A DNA stretch of 64,000 bases, taken from NCBI GenBank assembly GCA_964489015.1, contig CAZAXD010000001.1, positions 1 to 64,000 on the forward strand. The letters are read 5' to 3'. The notes beneath the pieces were generated by a model. It was not told where the DNA came from, did not search any database, and saw only the letters and a list, made by a program, of their open reading frames with translations. This stretch comes from JAPYWM01 sp964489015. GTDB lineage: Bacteria; Bacteroidota; Bacteroidia; SpSt-205. This document shows positions 8,717 through 17,407 of the stretch, one piece after another. A program made the position numbers and the translations under genes. Each line of letters starts with the position of its first letter. Within the stretch, counting starts at the first letter, position 1.

Positions 8717-10221
8717 ACGGGTAGGGCTAAGCCCTCGTAGAGCTGAGCTACCTTCTTGCGGATGTAAGTCTGGTAGTAAGCGGGATTTAGCGCTTCCCCC
8801 GTAACATCCTGACAAAGTTCTTGCGAGGAACGGGTTCGGCCCCGACTATGAATATGGGTTCTGAGCCAGGTCAAGGGTATAGAGAAGTCCCCCCTTTGCA
8901 TAGATTCTATGTAATCCGGGTGAGCAGCTTCGATCGCTGCCGCAAACTGCGCCGCATAAAAGCTCCCCAGCGAGTAAGTGGGGAAGTAGCCAAAGCTCCC
9001 TAAGGACCAGTGAATGTCTTGTAAGACGCCTTGCGCATCGGAGGGCGGCACCAAGCCTAGGTAAGCTCGAACTTTCTCATTCCAGGCGGCGGGTAAATCC
9101 CCGGAGCTCAGATCCCCATTGATCAGAGCGCGTTCAAGCTCAAACCGCAAGAGGATATGAAGATGATAACTGACCTCGTCAGACTGAATGCGAATCAGAT
9201 GCGGACGAATGAGGTTAGCTTTTTGAGTGAGCATGAGGGGTGTATAGCTGGTGAGCCAGGTAGGATTGTAAGCCGGTAGCACATGCGCCCACAAAAACTC
9301 CCAGAAAGCGAGGGTATTTCCTACGTGATTTTCCCAAAAGCGCGACTGCGACTCATGAATGCTGAGCGAAGCTGGCATGGTCTGGGGCCAGCCTAGCGGC
9401 TCGGCCGGCAGCCCCATCTCATAGAGAGCATGCCCCATCTCGTGGAGACCCGAGCTGAGGGCCATGAGCAGATCTTCTGGGTAGATCCGGATAGTAATCC
9501 GCACATCCTGGGGGTTGATACCGGTGCAGAAGGGATGGGCCGAGAGATCGATTCGGTTCGCAGCCGGACTAAAGCCTATGCGGGTAAGGACCTCCTGGAC
9601 AAGCTGTTTTTGGGCGTTCTCCGCCAGAGACAGGGCTGGCAGATCAGCATGAGCGAGCGGATGATCGGCGCAGGCTTGCACCGTTTGAATCAAAAAGCCT
9701 TTTAGCTCGTCAAATAAGCTTTCGACGGCTCGGGGCGTGAGGCTTGACTCATAGAGATGGAGCAGGGCTTCATAGGGCTCTTCCTCATAGCCGAGGGCCT
9801 CTGCTTTTTCGCGAGACAGGCGTACGAGGCTAGTGAGGTGGGGCTCAAACAAAGCATAATTGGCCTGAGTTTTGGCTTCGACCCAAGCAGCTTGTGCCTG
9901 GGCGGCCGCTTCTGAGAAGGCCCTTACTAAAGAGCCAGGCAGCTTTTCAGCAGGTTGGGCTTCTTTCAGGTATATTTCCAGCTGGCTTACTTCTTCCTGA
10001 GAAAAGTTGTCCCGTTTATCTAAAGCTTCCCGAATCAGTGGCAAGACTCGGCTGGTTAGATTCTGATGATGCAGAGCCGCTAATTCTCCCACCATGGCGG
10101 CTCGATGCTGTATTCCTCCTTTGGGCATCATCACCTCTTGGTCCCAGGTTATGAGCTCTATAGCCGAAGCTAACAAGGCCTGGGTCCTGAGAGCCCCATG
10201 GAGGCTATCCTTTAAGTTCAT
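8713..10221 (-). CDS. Carboxypeptidase Taq, M32 metallopeptidase
   Basis: 502 residues, the usual M32 length. The zinc site HEMGH (His260, Glu261, His264) is followed by the family motif HESQSRFWEN and the conserved segment IRIQSDEVSYHLH. The family comprises cytosolic metal-dependent carboxypeptidases that remove C-terminal residues from peptides. The gene has its own box, TAATTTTG at 10226-10233, 4 nt before the ATG, and also lies 22 nt downstream of the outer-membrane protein gene, so it may be transcribed both ways. Confidence 0.94.
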   Translation of the reverse strand: MNLKDSLHGALRTQALLASAIELITWDQEVMMPKGGIQHRAAMVGELAALHHQNLTSRVLPLIREALDKRDNFSQEEVSQLEIYLKEAQPAEKLPGSLVRAFSEAAAQAQAAWVEAKTQANYALFEPHLTSLVRLSREKAEALGYEEEPYEALLHLYESSLTPRAVESLFDELKGFLIQTVQACADHPLAHADLPALSLAENAQKQLVQEVLTRIGFSPAANRIDLSAHPFCTGINPQDVRITIRIYPEDLLMALSSGLHEMGHALYEMGLPAEPLGWPQTMPASLSIHESQSRFWENHVGNTLAFWEFLWAHVLPAYNPTWLTSYTPLMLTQKANLIRPHLIRIQSDEVSYHLHILLRFELERALINGDLSSGDLPAAWNEKVRAYLGLVPPSDAQGVLQDIHWSLGSFGYFPTYSLGSFYAAQFAAAIEAAHPDYIESMQRGDFSIPLTWLRTHIHSRGRTRSSQELCQDVTGEALNPAYYQTYIRKKVAQLYEGLALPV

Positions 10222-10225
10222 GGAG

Positions 10226-10233
10226 CAAAATTA
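10226..10233 (-). promoter_or_regulatory. Promoter box TAATTTTG for the M32 carboxypeptidase
   Basis: TAnnTTTG match, 4 nt before ATG 10221; internal to the longer minus-strand transcript. Confidence 0.55.
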
Positions 10234-10243
10234 CGAAGTATTC

Positions 10244-10849
10244 TCACCGAGTTTCGCCCCACATGACGTGAATCTCGATAGTCATACGGCGGAGCTTAGC
10301 CCCCTCGTAGGCGCCATTACTGGCGCTGGCTGGACGGCGTAGGTGATTGGTAAGGCCGATATCGTAATAAAAGCTAGCCCCTGTCGTGCCGAAACTGGTG
10401 GGCAGCTCGAGGCTGAGCCCCAGTGGCAGCAGCGCATACCAGCGGTTTAGGGTTCGGTTTGCATCGGTCACCAGCCCTTGGGCCTGATAGCGATAGCCCA
10501 CCAGCAGGCCTGATCGCGGATAAAAGACCTGCCAGCGGGGCCCAAAGCGAAAGCCAGCTTCCGCGGCCTTGTAAGCTGTGGTCTGCCCGGCTTGGAAATC
10601 CTGATTTACAATGGGTAAACGCACTTCGGAAGGGCCCCCCTTATAGACCCAATAAAGCCCTGCTTCAAAGCCCGCTCCCCACCAGTAGCTCTTGTAAGTA
10701 AGTCCAAGGGCGGCATCCGAAAACCACCCGGTCGGTACCGGCTCGGCGCGGTCAGTTAGATAGTTAAGTCGGCCCTGGAAGGCTAACCCAAAGCCCTGCT
10801 GGGCTTGCAGCACACTACATAGGCACAGCCAGCTCCCGAAGTAACGCAT
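10244..10849 (-). CDS. Putative outer-membrane beta-barrel protein
   Basis: 201 residues with a signal peptide (MRYFGSWLCLCSVLQAQ), then alternating aromatic/glycine strands such as ALGLTYKSYWWGAGFEAGLYW and a C-terminal strand, typical of a small porin-like or PorT-like barrel. No specific family is recognised. The start overlaps the 3' end of dapD by 35 nt on the same strand, so it is probably co-transcribed with dapD. Confidence 0.65.
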   Translation of the reverse strand: MRYFGSWLCLCSVLQAQQGFGLAFQGRLNYLTDRAEPVPTGWFSDAALGLTYKSYWWGAGFEAGLYWVYKGGPSEVRLPIVNQDFQAGQTTAYKAAEAGFRFGPRWQVFYPRSGLLVGYRYQAQGLVTDANRTLNRWYALLPLGLSLELPTSFGTTGASFYYDIGLTNHLRRPASASNGAYEGAKLRRMTIEIHVMWGETR

Positions 10850-11636
10850 TGAGGGCTAGCTTTTCCTGGTGCTCAGGGCGACGCCAGCCGATAATCAGCG
10901 CGCAGGGCACCCCCCACTCCCCAGCTGGGAATTGTTTAGGGCGGGTTCCGCTGATCACCACAGCATTGGGCGGCACGTAGCTACGATACTCCTGGGCTGA
11001 GGCCTGGGTGACGTCAATGATCGGCATACTCGCCGTAAGAATGACCCCGGCTCCGATGACAGCCCCAGCGCCTACCTGGACCCCCTCTACGATAATCGCC
11101 CGACTCCCAATGAAGGCCCCATCCTCGATGATGACCGGTTTGGCCTGCGGCGGCTCTAGCACGCCTCCGATGCCAACGCCCCCACTGATATGTACATTTT
11201 TGCCGATTTGGGCGCAGGAGCCCACGGTGGCCCAGGTGTCGATCATGGTATTTTCGCCGACGTAGGCGCCGATATTCACATAGCCCGGCATGAGGATGAC
11301 ACCCGGCGCAAGGTAACTGCCGTAGCGGGCAACGCCCGGCGGAACGACCCGCACACCGGTGGGCGGCTTCTTGAGCGGAATCTTGTCTTGAAAGACAAAG
11401 GGGCCCACGACCTCAGGCTGAGCCTGGCGTAGCCGAAAGTAGAGGGAAACCGCCTTCTTGACTGATTCCTGGACCTGCCAAGTCCCGTCGTCGCTATGCA
11501 TGGCACACCGAAGGGCACCCTTATCCAGCCCAGCTACGATGGCCTCTACGGCTTCTTGATAAGGTTTGAGGCTAAGGAGCTGGGGCTTTTCCCAAGCGGC
11601 CTCCACCTTCTCTAAAAACGGTTGCCACATTGTCAT
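10815..11636 (-). CDS. dapD: 2,3,4,5-tetrahydropyridine-2,6-dicarboxylate N-succinyltransferase
   Basis: 273 residues, the normal DapD length. A helical N-terminal domain is followed by a left-handed beta-helix of hexapeptide repeats (for example VNIGAYVGENTMID, AFIGSRAIIVEGVQVGAGAVIGAG). It uses succinyl-CoA to acylate tetrahydrodipicolinate in the succinylase branch of lysine and diaminopimelate synthesis. ATG 11636 overlaps the stop of the thioesterase gene (ATGA); a second ATG at 11630 is possible. Confidence 0.95.
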   Translation of the reverse strand: MTMWQPFLEKVEAAWEKPQLLSLKPYQEAVEAIVAGLDKGALRCAMHSDDGTWQVQESVKKAVSLYFRLRQAQPEVVGPFVFQDKIPLKKPPTGVRVVPPGVARYGSYLAPGVILMPGYVNIGAYVGENTMIDTWATVGSCAQIGKNVHISGGVGIGGVLEPPQAKPVIIEDGAFIGSRAIIVEGVQVGAGAVIGAGVILTASMPIIDVTQASAQEYRSYVPPNAVVISGTRPKQFPAGEWGVPCALIIGWRRPEHQEKLALNALLRELAVPM

Positions 11637-12139
11637 CGCAGTTGGATCGTAGAAGCTTGGGCTGGATCCAGTTTGCCAGCCATGATAAGCCTTAGCTCCC
11701 GGCGACGGAGCGCGCCTTCGTACTGACGCTTTTCCTCGTCGGTTTGGGGTTCGATCGGCGGTACCGGGATAGGGCATCCGCTCTGATCGATCGCTACAAA
11801 GGTATAGTACGCTTCATTGCATAAGCGCTTGGTGTTATTAGGCAGCGTTTCGGCGTATACTCGTAAGTAAACTTCCATCGATGTGTGAAAGGCTCGTGTG
11901 ACATAAGCTTCAATCGTGACTAGCTCCCCGACCTTGATGGCAGAGCGGAAGCTCACATAATCTACGGCCGCCGTTACACAAACCCGCTGGGAGTGGCGAT
12001 AAGCGGCTACCGCCGCCGCGATATCCATCCAGTATAGGAGCTGTCCGCCCATGAGGTTCCCCAAGGCATTGGCATGGTTTGGGAATACCATTTCCGTCAG
12101 GACCGTGAACGAATCCTGCGGCTTTTTGGCTTCGGTCAT
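11633..12139 (-). CDS. Acyl-CoA thioesterase (hotdog fold, YciA/BACH-like)
   Basis: 168 residues with a single hotdog domain: the conserved MVFPNHANALGNLMGGQLLYWMD segment read in parts (NHANALGN, GGQLLYWMD) and VDYVSFRSAIKVGELV. Family members hydrolyse acyl-CoAs in the cytosol as homo-hexamers. The gene lies between the UbiA gene and dapD, with an ATGA overlap to the latter. Confidence 0.9.
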   Translation of the reverse strand: MTEAKKPQDSFTVLTEMVFPNHANALGNLMGGQLLYWMDIAAAVAAYRHSQRVCVTAAVDYVSFRSAIKVGELVTIEAYVTRAFHTSMEVYLRVYAETLPNNTKRLCNEAYYTFVAIDQSGCPIPVPPIEPQTDEEKRQYEGALRRRELRLIMAGKLDPAQASTIQLR

Positions 12140-12157
12140 CAGGCAAAAGTACTCGCC

Positions 12158-13018
12158 CTACGTGAATGTCGCGAGAATAGCCGCAGTGGACAGGACAATC
12201 GAAGCGATGCCATTGTGCGTGAAAAAGGCCCGATCTATCTGGCTGAGGTCTTGAGCCACCCAATGCTGCCGCAATACAGAAACAGTAAAACCGCCCCACC
12301 CTAACCAGTAGAGGCTTTTGAGCCCATAAAGCCGCCAACCTATCCACGCCAAGGCGAGGATCGCAAGCAGGTGCGTGCCAAAGGCTAAAAGACGAGCAGG
12401 CTTTTCGCCGATTCGAGCCGGAATGCTATATAACCCCACCTGCCGATCAAAGTGCATGTCCTGCAGCGCATACAAAATATCAAACCCGCCTACCCACCCA
12501 AGCACGGATAAACCGATGAGCACCACTTCAGAGCGGAAGGCGCCCGTTGCTGCTACAAAAGCACCCACTGGAGCCAATCCAAGCGCTAAGCCCAGCACAT
12601 AATGAGACAGGCTCGTAAACCGTTTGGTCAGCGAATAGCCTAATACCACCAAAAGCGCAACGGGCGAAAGAAGGCCACATAGCGGGCTAAGAAGCCAGGA
12701 GAGGAGCACAAAAACCCCACTAGCCCCCACACTTAGCCAGAGGGCTTCTCGGGGGCTAATATGTCCTTGTGGGATTTCTCGGTTGGCGGTACGAGGATTT
12801 TGCGCATCCCATCGAAAGTCGGCATACCGATTGAATGCCATAGCGGCTGTACGAGCCATGACGATAGCCCCGACGACTAGTCCAAGCCTGAGCCAATTGA
12901 AGCCTTGTTCCTTTACACCCAAGCTAAACCCCCATAAGCCAAAGGGTAGCGCAAAGACAGAATGCGGAAGGACCAGTAGCCTATTGTAAAGAGCGAACTT
13001 GTGACGGAGGGCAGACAT
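12158..13018 (-). CDS. UbiA-family prenyltransferase, probably MqnP of the futalosine menaquinone pathway
   Basis: 286 residues with about eight membrane segments. The first Asp-rich motif is NRYADFRWD (Asn63, Asp67, Asp71) and the second is around DILYALQDMHFD. The closest group is the putative 4-hydroxybenzoate prenyltransferase subfamily that in bacteria lacking UbiX/UbiD ubiquinone genes is assigned to menaquinone synthesis (MqnP). It attaches a polyprenyl chain to an aromatic acid in the inner membrane. The ATG is only 11 nt after the tRNA-Gly 3' end, so the mRNA arises by processing of a tRNA transcript. Confidence 0.85.
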   Translation of the reverse strand: MSALRHKFALYNRLLVLPHSVFALPFGLWGFSLGVKEQGFNWLRLGLVVGAIVMARTAAMAFNRYADFRWDAQNPRTANREIPQGHISPREALWLSVGASGVFVLLSWLLSPLCGLLSPVALLVVLGYSLTKRFTSLSHYVLGLALGLAPVGAFVAATGAFRSEVVLIGLSVLGWVGGFDILYALQDMHFDRQVGLYSIPARIGEKPARLLAFGTHLLAILALAWIGWRLYGLKSLYWLGWGGFTVSVLRQHWVAQDLSQIDRAFFTHNGIASIVLSTAAILATFT

Positions 13019-13029
13019 GCGCGCTACAG

Positions 13030-13102
13030 AGCGGGAGACGGGATTCGAACCCGCGGCCCTCAGCTTGGAAGGCTGATGCTCTACCGGCTGAGCTACTCCC
13101 GC
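13030..13102 (-). tRNA. tRNA-Gly (anticodon TCC)
   Basis: 73-nt cloverleaf: 7-bp acceptor stem GCGGGAG/CTCCCGC, D arm, anticodon loop CTTCCAA, T loop TTCGAAT, discriminator T. No CCA is encoded. Confidence 0.96.
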
Positions 13103-13106
13103 GTAG

Positions 13107-13188
13107 TGGGGAGTGGAGGATTCGAACCTCCGTAGGCAGTGCCACCTGATTTACAGTCAGGCCCGTTTGACCGCTCCGGCAACTCCCC
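13107..13188 (-). tRNA. tRNA-Tyr (anticodon GTA)
   Basis: 82-nt class II tRNA with acceptor stem GGGGAGT/ACTCCCC, anticodon loop CTGTAAA, long variable arm, T loop TTCGAAT and discriminator A. No CCA is encoded. It lies 4 nt upstream of tRNA-Gly. Confidence 0.96.
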
Positions 13189-13197
13189 GAATGCCCG

Positions 13198-13205
13198 CAA
13201 AGGTA
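13198..13205 (-). promoter_or_regulatory. Promoter box TACCTTTG for the tRNA-Tyr/tRNA-Gly/UbiA transcript
   Basis: Exact box, 9 nt before the mature tRNA-Tyr 5' end; serves as an internal check that these boxes are promoters and not translation signals. Confidence 0.7.
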
Positions 13206-13255
13206 TGAAAAATTCTCGTCCACAAGTCCCGCTCCAGATTCTGCTGAAATGCCCT

Positions 13256-13263
13256 TATATTTG
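13256..13263 (+). promoter_or_regulatory. Promoter box TATATTTG for the glycine-rich secreted protein
   Basis: TAnnTTTG match, 6 nt before ATG 13270. Confidence 0.6.
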
Positions 13264-13269
13264 CTCGAG

Positions 13270-14703
13270 ATGGCTAAGCAGTGGCTATGGGCTTGTGTAA
13301 CGCTAACCCTCTGGGCGCAGGGAGTAGGAATCGGTATCCTGCAGCCGGATTCCGCCGCCCTCTTACATCTCGAATCTACTAATAAAGGCCTCCTCCTGCC
13401 CAGGCTCTCCACCCAGCAGCGGGACGCTATCTCCAATCCACCTTGGGGGCTCGTTATCTTCAACACGACGGATAGTGTGGTCCAGTACTTCAACGGAAGC
13501 TGCTGGCTTGCTGCTTATCAAGAGAGCTGTGATGACTGTAATATTCGGCTTAGCTTATCCAGCTCGAGCGGCACCATAGACCGAGTAAATACGGACTCCG
13601 TCCAGGTGACCGTTACCGTGACGCAGATCGCAGGTGCCCCCCAAAATATTGCACTACAGGTTTACTCTATCCTGCCGCCCTATGTAAGCTACGCCTTCAA
13701 TCCCACTGTGCTTGTGGGGTCTGGCAGTGCCACGCTAACGGTTCGAGCCGAGCCGCTAGCGCCGGGGGGAACCTATCCCCTTATCATTCAAGCCGTCTGT
13801 GGTCGCACGATCAAAAACATCGTATACACCCTCACGATCGATAGCTGCTACCAGGTAGCGATCCTCAATAGCGGGACCGACTACAACCTCACAGCCCAGA
13901 ATCCAAACCTGCCCACGGCACAGCCGATTTGCGTCGTCGTGCATACGCACCCTGGAGTCGAGCTAAGTGCCACGAGTCCTACGCAGCCTGCTTTTACGAC
14001 GGGTTCTCTGCATCCGCAATCTATCGTCGCGCTTGTGCATGAGGGCGGCTTTTTTGGACGAGGGGGGGCTGGCGCCTCAGGCGGTGCCTCGCCTAATTTT
14101 AGCAATCCCGGCGGAAACGGTGGCGATGCCATGCACATTACCTGCAAAACGTACCTGTATCTGCGCAATGGCTACCTCTTTGGCGGTGGGGGAGGAGGCG
14201 CCTCCGTTGGCGTTACTTTTAGCTTCAATATCCCGGTGCTAGGAAACTTCTCATTTGACTTTGGGGTCGGCGGGGGAGGTGGTGCTGGAAATGGCCCAGG
14301 TGGAACCTCCGCCACACCACCGCCTCTCTTTTTCCCTGGTCAGAGTGGCACAGGTGGCCTTACTGGCTTAGGCGGCTTGGGTGGACGTATGTATACCCCT
14401 ATCAACTTCCCACTGGGGCCTGTAAATATTACCCTTACACCGACTGCACAGGGCGGGGATGGTGGCCACTACGGCTATCCAGGTACTACTGGTTTCATCT
14501 TCGTTTGTGCGCAGGCTTCGGCGAGCGTCCCAATCATAGGTACTATTACAGTACCACTGGGGTGCTACCCTTCAGGGGGGGTATCCTTTCAACCAGGCGG
14601 ACAGCCGGGCTATGCCGTCCGCCGCATTGGGGGCGCGCCGCTTATTCCGTATCCAGATGCCCCTTATTTGACTAACTTTATCAAAGGTCGAATTGGCCCT
14701 TAA
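13270..14703 (+). CDS. Secreted glycine-rich protein, possible polyglycine-helix domain
   Basis: 477 residues. A signal peptide (MAKQWLWACVTLTLWAQG) is followed by a region (about 20-80) resembling the start of Bacteroidota surface and tail-fibre-like proteins (LLHLESTNKGLLLPRLS, WGLVIFNTTDSVVQYFNG). Then come Ig-like strands (about 90-230) and a long glycine-rich part (about 250-477) with blocks GRGGAGASGGAS, GGNGGDA, FGGGGGGASVG and GVGGGGGAGNGPGG separated by short hydrophobic segments. No catalytic motif is present. An ATG at 13249 lies upstream of the promoter box, so 13270 is preferred. Probably surface-exposed; function unknown. Confidence 0.75.
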   Translation: MAKQWLWACVTLTLWAQGVGIGILQPDSAALLHLESTNKGLLLPRLSTQQRDAISNPPWGLVIFNTTDSVVQYFNGSCWLAAYQESCDDCNIRLSLSSSSGTIDRVNTDSVQVTVTVTQIAGAPQNIALQVYSILPPYVSYAFNPTVLVGSGSATLTVRAEPLAPGGTYPLIIQAVCGRTIKNIVYTLTIDSCYQVAILNSGTDYNLTAQNPNLPTAQPICVVVHTHPGVELSATSPTQPAFTTGSLHPQSIVALVHEGGFFGRGGAGASGGASPNFSNPGGNGGDAMHITCKTYLYLRNGYLFGGGGGGASVGVTFSFNIPVLGNFSFDFGVGGGGGAGNGPGGTSATPPPLFFPGQSGTGGLTGLGGLGGRMYTPINFPLGPVNITLTPTAQGGDGGHYGYPGTTGFIFVCAQASASVPIIGTITVPLGCYPSGGVSFQPGGQPGYAVRRIGGAPLIPYPDAPYLTNFIKGRIGP

Positions 14704-14714
14704 TCCACGTAGCT

Positions 14715-15317
14715 ATGCGATACCAGCTATTCTTTTCGTGGCTAGTCCTAAGCTTGGCATGCGCCCAATGGCGGGTCGAGGCGTATATAGAAGAGCCGCC
14801 CAAGTCTACTACCCTCCAAGTCGAAGCCGTCCTCGAGCCCGCATACCAGCGATGGCTATACCAGGGTACATGGGGGGGGCGCGAGGTGCGAATGCTCGAC
14901 TTTCTGCTCAAAAAAGACGAGACGTACTGGATCGATCATGAAAAGCGTGTCTGTTATCCTGTGCAGATTCAACCTGGCTCTACTCTTCCTGCCCATGAGC
15001 CGCTGGCGCAGCAGACAGAGCAGTACTTGGGTTATCAAGCGCAGTGGTACCTGCTGCGGCTTTCCGATACGTCACAGGTACGAGTCTTGTGGACTAAAGA
15101 AGTAAGTTACCCTTGGCAAGCGTGGCGAAAGCTCTTGGGAGATGAGACGCTAGGAGCTATACTGGCAGCCGGCCTCGTAGAAGGGCTGCCCTTGCAATGG
15201 GAGCGGCGGGGTCCTGATAACCGCCTCTTGAGCCGTTGGCGGGTCGAGGGTATACGTCCTAATCAAGACCGCTACGCCGGCACTATCCCTTACGAAGTGC
15301 GGACGCTTCAAAACTGA
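14715..15317 (+). CDS. Hypothetical secreted protein
   Basis: 200 residues with a signal peptide (MRYQLFFSWLVLSLACAQW). The mature part alternates short strands and charged turns (for example LLKKDETYWIDHEKRVCYPV) in a pattern reminiscent of DUF4412-type periplasmic proteins that report on a bound ligand, but the match is not firm. It begins 11 nt after the glycine-rich protein gene and is probably co-transcribed with it. Confidence 0.6.
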   Translation: MRYQLFFSWLVLSLACAQWRVEAYIEEPPKSTTLQVEAVLEPAYQRWLYQGTWGGREVRMLDFLLKKDETYWIDHEKRVCYPVQIQPGSTLPAHEPLAQQTEQYLGYQAQWYLLRLSDTSQVRVLWTKEVSYPWQAWRKLLGDETLGAILAAGLVEGLPLQWERRGPDNRLLSRWRVEGIRPNQDRYAGTIPYEVRTLQN

Positions 15318-15318
15318 C

Positions 15319-17358
15319 TCAGTACGCTAGGAGCCAACGCACGGTCTCTTCAATGCGGTCTTGGCTCGGGAGGTAAGCCATTTCCAACTGCAGGCTGAGG
15401 GGGACGGCCGGCACCTCGGCACTGCCAACTAGACGAGGTGGGGCGTCTAAGGCTTCAAAGGCGTTTTCAGCTAGCCATCCGACGATCGCCTGCGCAAAGC
15501 TATGCGCTGGGGGCTCTTCTGTCAGCACCAGAATGCGGTGGTAGCGCCGGGCTGCCTCGAGAAGCTGGTCATAATCTAGCGGGACCAAGCTCCGAAGGTC
15601 GAGGATGGCGATAGTGTCGGGATACTTTTCTGCCACGCGCCAGGCCCAATGCACCCCCATACCATACGTGATAATGGCAATAGCTGGGGTTTGCGTGGCC
15701 GCCTTAACCCAGCGCGCCTGGCCGATCGGTACGATGTAATCAGCGCTCGGCTCTGGCGTTTTGGCGCGGCGCGTGCCGGGCACTTTGGACCAGTAAAGCC
15801 CCTTATGCTCAAGTATGACTACCGGATTAGGATCATAAAACGCAGCCTTGAGCAGTCCCTTCATATCCGCCGCATTAGAAGGGTATACGACTTTGATACC
15901 GCGAATAGCGGTCAGCACACTCTCCACGCTGGAGGAATGATACGGTCCGCCCCCCTGATAAGCCCCACAAGGGACGCGAATCACCACCGGCACTTCCCAT
16001 TTGCCGTTACTAAGATAGTAAGACCGGCTAAGCTCTGTGAAAAGCTGGTTGAGCCCAGGCCAGATGTAGTCTGCAAATTGAATCTCTACAATCGGACGAC
16101 AACCGACGACCGCCATGCCGACCGTGCTCCCGATAATGTAGGCTTCCTGAATGGGAGTATTGAATACACGGGCATCACCAAATTTTTGGGCTAAGGTGGC
16201 CGCCTCTCGGAAGACACCGCCCAGGCGCCGCCCTACATCTTGTCCATAAAAAAGAGCTTCAGGGTGCTTGGCTAAGATCTCTTCGACGGCATGCAAAGCT
16301 GCATCTACCATGAGGACCTCAGGCGCCCCCGGCGGGGTGCGGGTTCCTTGCTCCTTGGTGATCGGTGTAGGAGCGTAAACGTGCTGGGACAACGTCTCGG
16401 GGCTAGGCTCCGGCAGCTGGGAGACGGCCGAGAAAGCTGCTTCCACTTCCGCCAGCACGGGCGCTTCTAAGGCCTCTATCTCCGCTTCGCTGAGCCACGT
16501 GAGTAGGTGACGTCGAAGGTGTAAGTACGGGTCGGCCTTAGTAGCTTGGGCGTACTCCTCCGGGGAGCGGTACCACTCCCGACGTACACCCGACGTGTGA
16601 TGACCGAGTAGCGGAACCTTCGCATAGAGTAGGGCAGGGCCGTGCCCCGCTCGAACGTAAGCGACCGCTTTTTGGGCGGCTTCTCGACAGGCCAGATAGT
16701 CATGCCCTTTCGACACCGTGAAGACCTTGAGCCCTGGAAATCCCTTCGCATAAGCCGGTGCATCCATGGCGCGGATCTCTTCTGTACTGGCAGAGATGGC
16801 CCAGCCATTGTCCTGAATGACATAAAGAATGGGCAACTGCTTGAGGATGGCCATTTGAAAGGCTTCGGCGACTTCGCCTTCGGTGATAGCCCCATCCCCT
16901 AAGCTGCATACTACGATCGCGTCATCTTGGCGCAGGCCTTGCTCGCGCTGATAAGCGAGTCCGTGCGCCGCTCCCGTGGCCGGAATCGCCTGCATCCCCG
17001 TAGCAGAAGACTGATGCGGGATCTGAGGATGATCAGGCCCCCGATAACTAGCATGGTTGTAATAAGTACGTCCCCCCGAAAAGACATCCTCGGCTTTGGC
17101 TAGAAGCTGCAGCATAAGTGTTCGGGGCGAAAAGCCCATCGCTAATAAAAGAGCTTCGTCCCGATAGTAGGGATAAACGTAGTCAATAGGCGTAAGTAGC
17201 TGTCCCATCGCAATTTGAATCGCTTCATGGCCGCGAGCTGTCGAATGCACGTAACGGCATGTGTCCCGATGCTCATCATACAACTCAGCCATTCGCCGAA
17301 GGGCGACCATGAGCTGATACGCCTGCCGAACTTGGAGATCTAGGTCTATTTTTTGCAC
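15319..17358 (-). CDS. Fused alpha/beta E1 component of a 2-oxoacid (probably branched-chain) dehydrogenase
   Basis: 679 residues combining both E1 subunits. The N-terminal half is the alpha part, with a thiamine-diphosphate site around SLGDGAITEGEVAEAF and the conserved HTSGVRREWYRSPEEY. The C-terminal half is the beta part (YGQDVGRRLGGVFREA, IVEIQFADYIWPGLNQL, PYHSSSVE). With E2 and E3 it would decarboxylate a 2-oxoacid to an acyl-CoA; single-chain forms of this type occur in Bacteroidota and are usually called 2-oxoisovalerate dehydrogenase. No E2 or E3 gene is nearby. Longer in-frame starts (up to 17493) run into the divergent gene; GTG 17358, just after an ATTTTG box-like sequence, fits the local promoter spacing best. 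Confidence 0.85.
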   Translation of the reverse strand: MQKIDLDLQVRQAYQLMVALRRMAELYDEHRDTCRYVHSTARGHEAIQIAMGQLLTPIDYVYPYYRDEALLLAMGFSPRTLMLQLLAKAEDVFSGGRTYYNHASYRGPDHPQIPHQSSATGMQAIPATGAAHGLAYQREQGLRQDDAIVVCSLGDGAITEGEVAEAFQMAILKQLPILYVIQDNGWAISASTEEIRAMDAPAYAKGFPGLKVFTVSKGHDYLACREAAQKAVAYVRAGHGPALLYAKVPLLGHHTSGVRREWYRSPEEYAQATKADPYLHLRRHLLTWLSEAEIEALEAPVLAEVEAAFSAVSQLPEPSPETLSQHVYAPTPITKEQGTRTPPGAPEVLMVDAALHAVEEILAKHPEALFYGQDVGRRLGGVFREAATLAQKFGDARVFNTPIQEAYIIGSTVGMAVVGCRPIVEIQFADYIWPGLNQLFTELSRSYYLSNGKWEVPVVIRVPCGAYQGGGPYHSSSVESVLTAIRGIKVVYPSNAADMKGLLKAAFYDPNPVVILEHKGLYWSKVPGTRRAKTPEPSADYIVPIGQARWVKAATQTPAIAIITYGMGVHWAWRVAEKYPDTIAILDLRSLVPLDYDQLLEAARRYHRILVLTEEPPAHSFAQAIVGWLAENAFEALDAPPRLVGSAEVPAVPLSLQLEMAYLPSQDRIEETVRWLLAY

Positions 17359-17381
17359 CTTCAAAATTCCTGATTTTTTCG

Positions 17382-17389
17382 TAACTTTG
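17382..17389 (+). promoter_or_regulatory. Promoter box TAACTTTG for the half-length starch-synthase-like gene
   Basis: TAnnTTTG match, 18 nt before ATG 17408; one of the few boxes here that would give a short leader. Confidence 0.5.
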
Positions 17390-17407
17390 TCCAAAGTTCG
17401 GTATATC

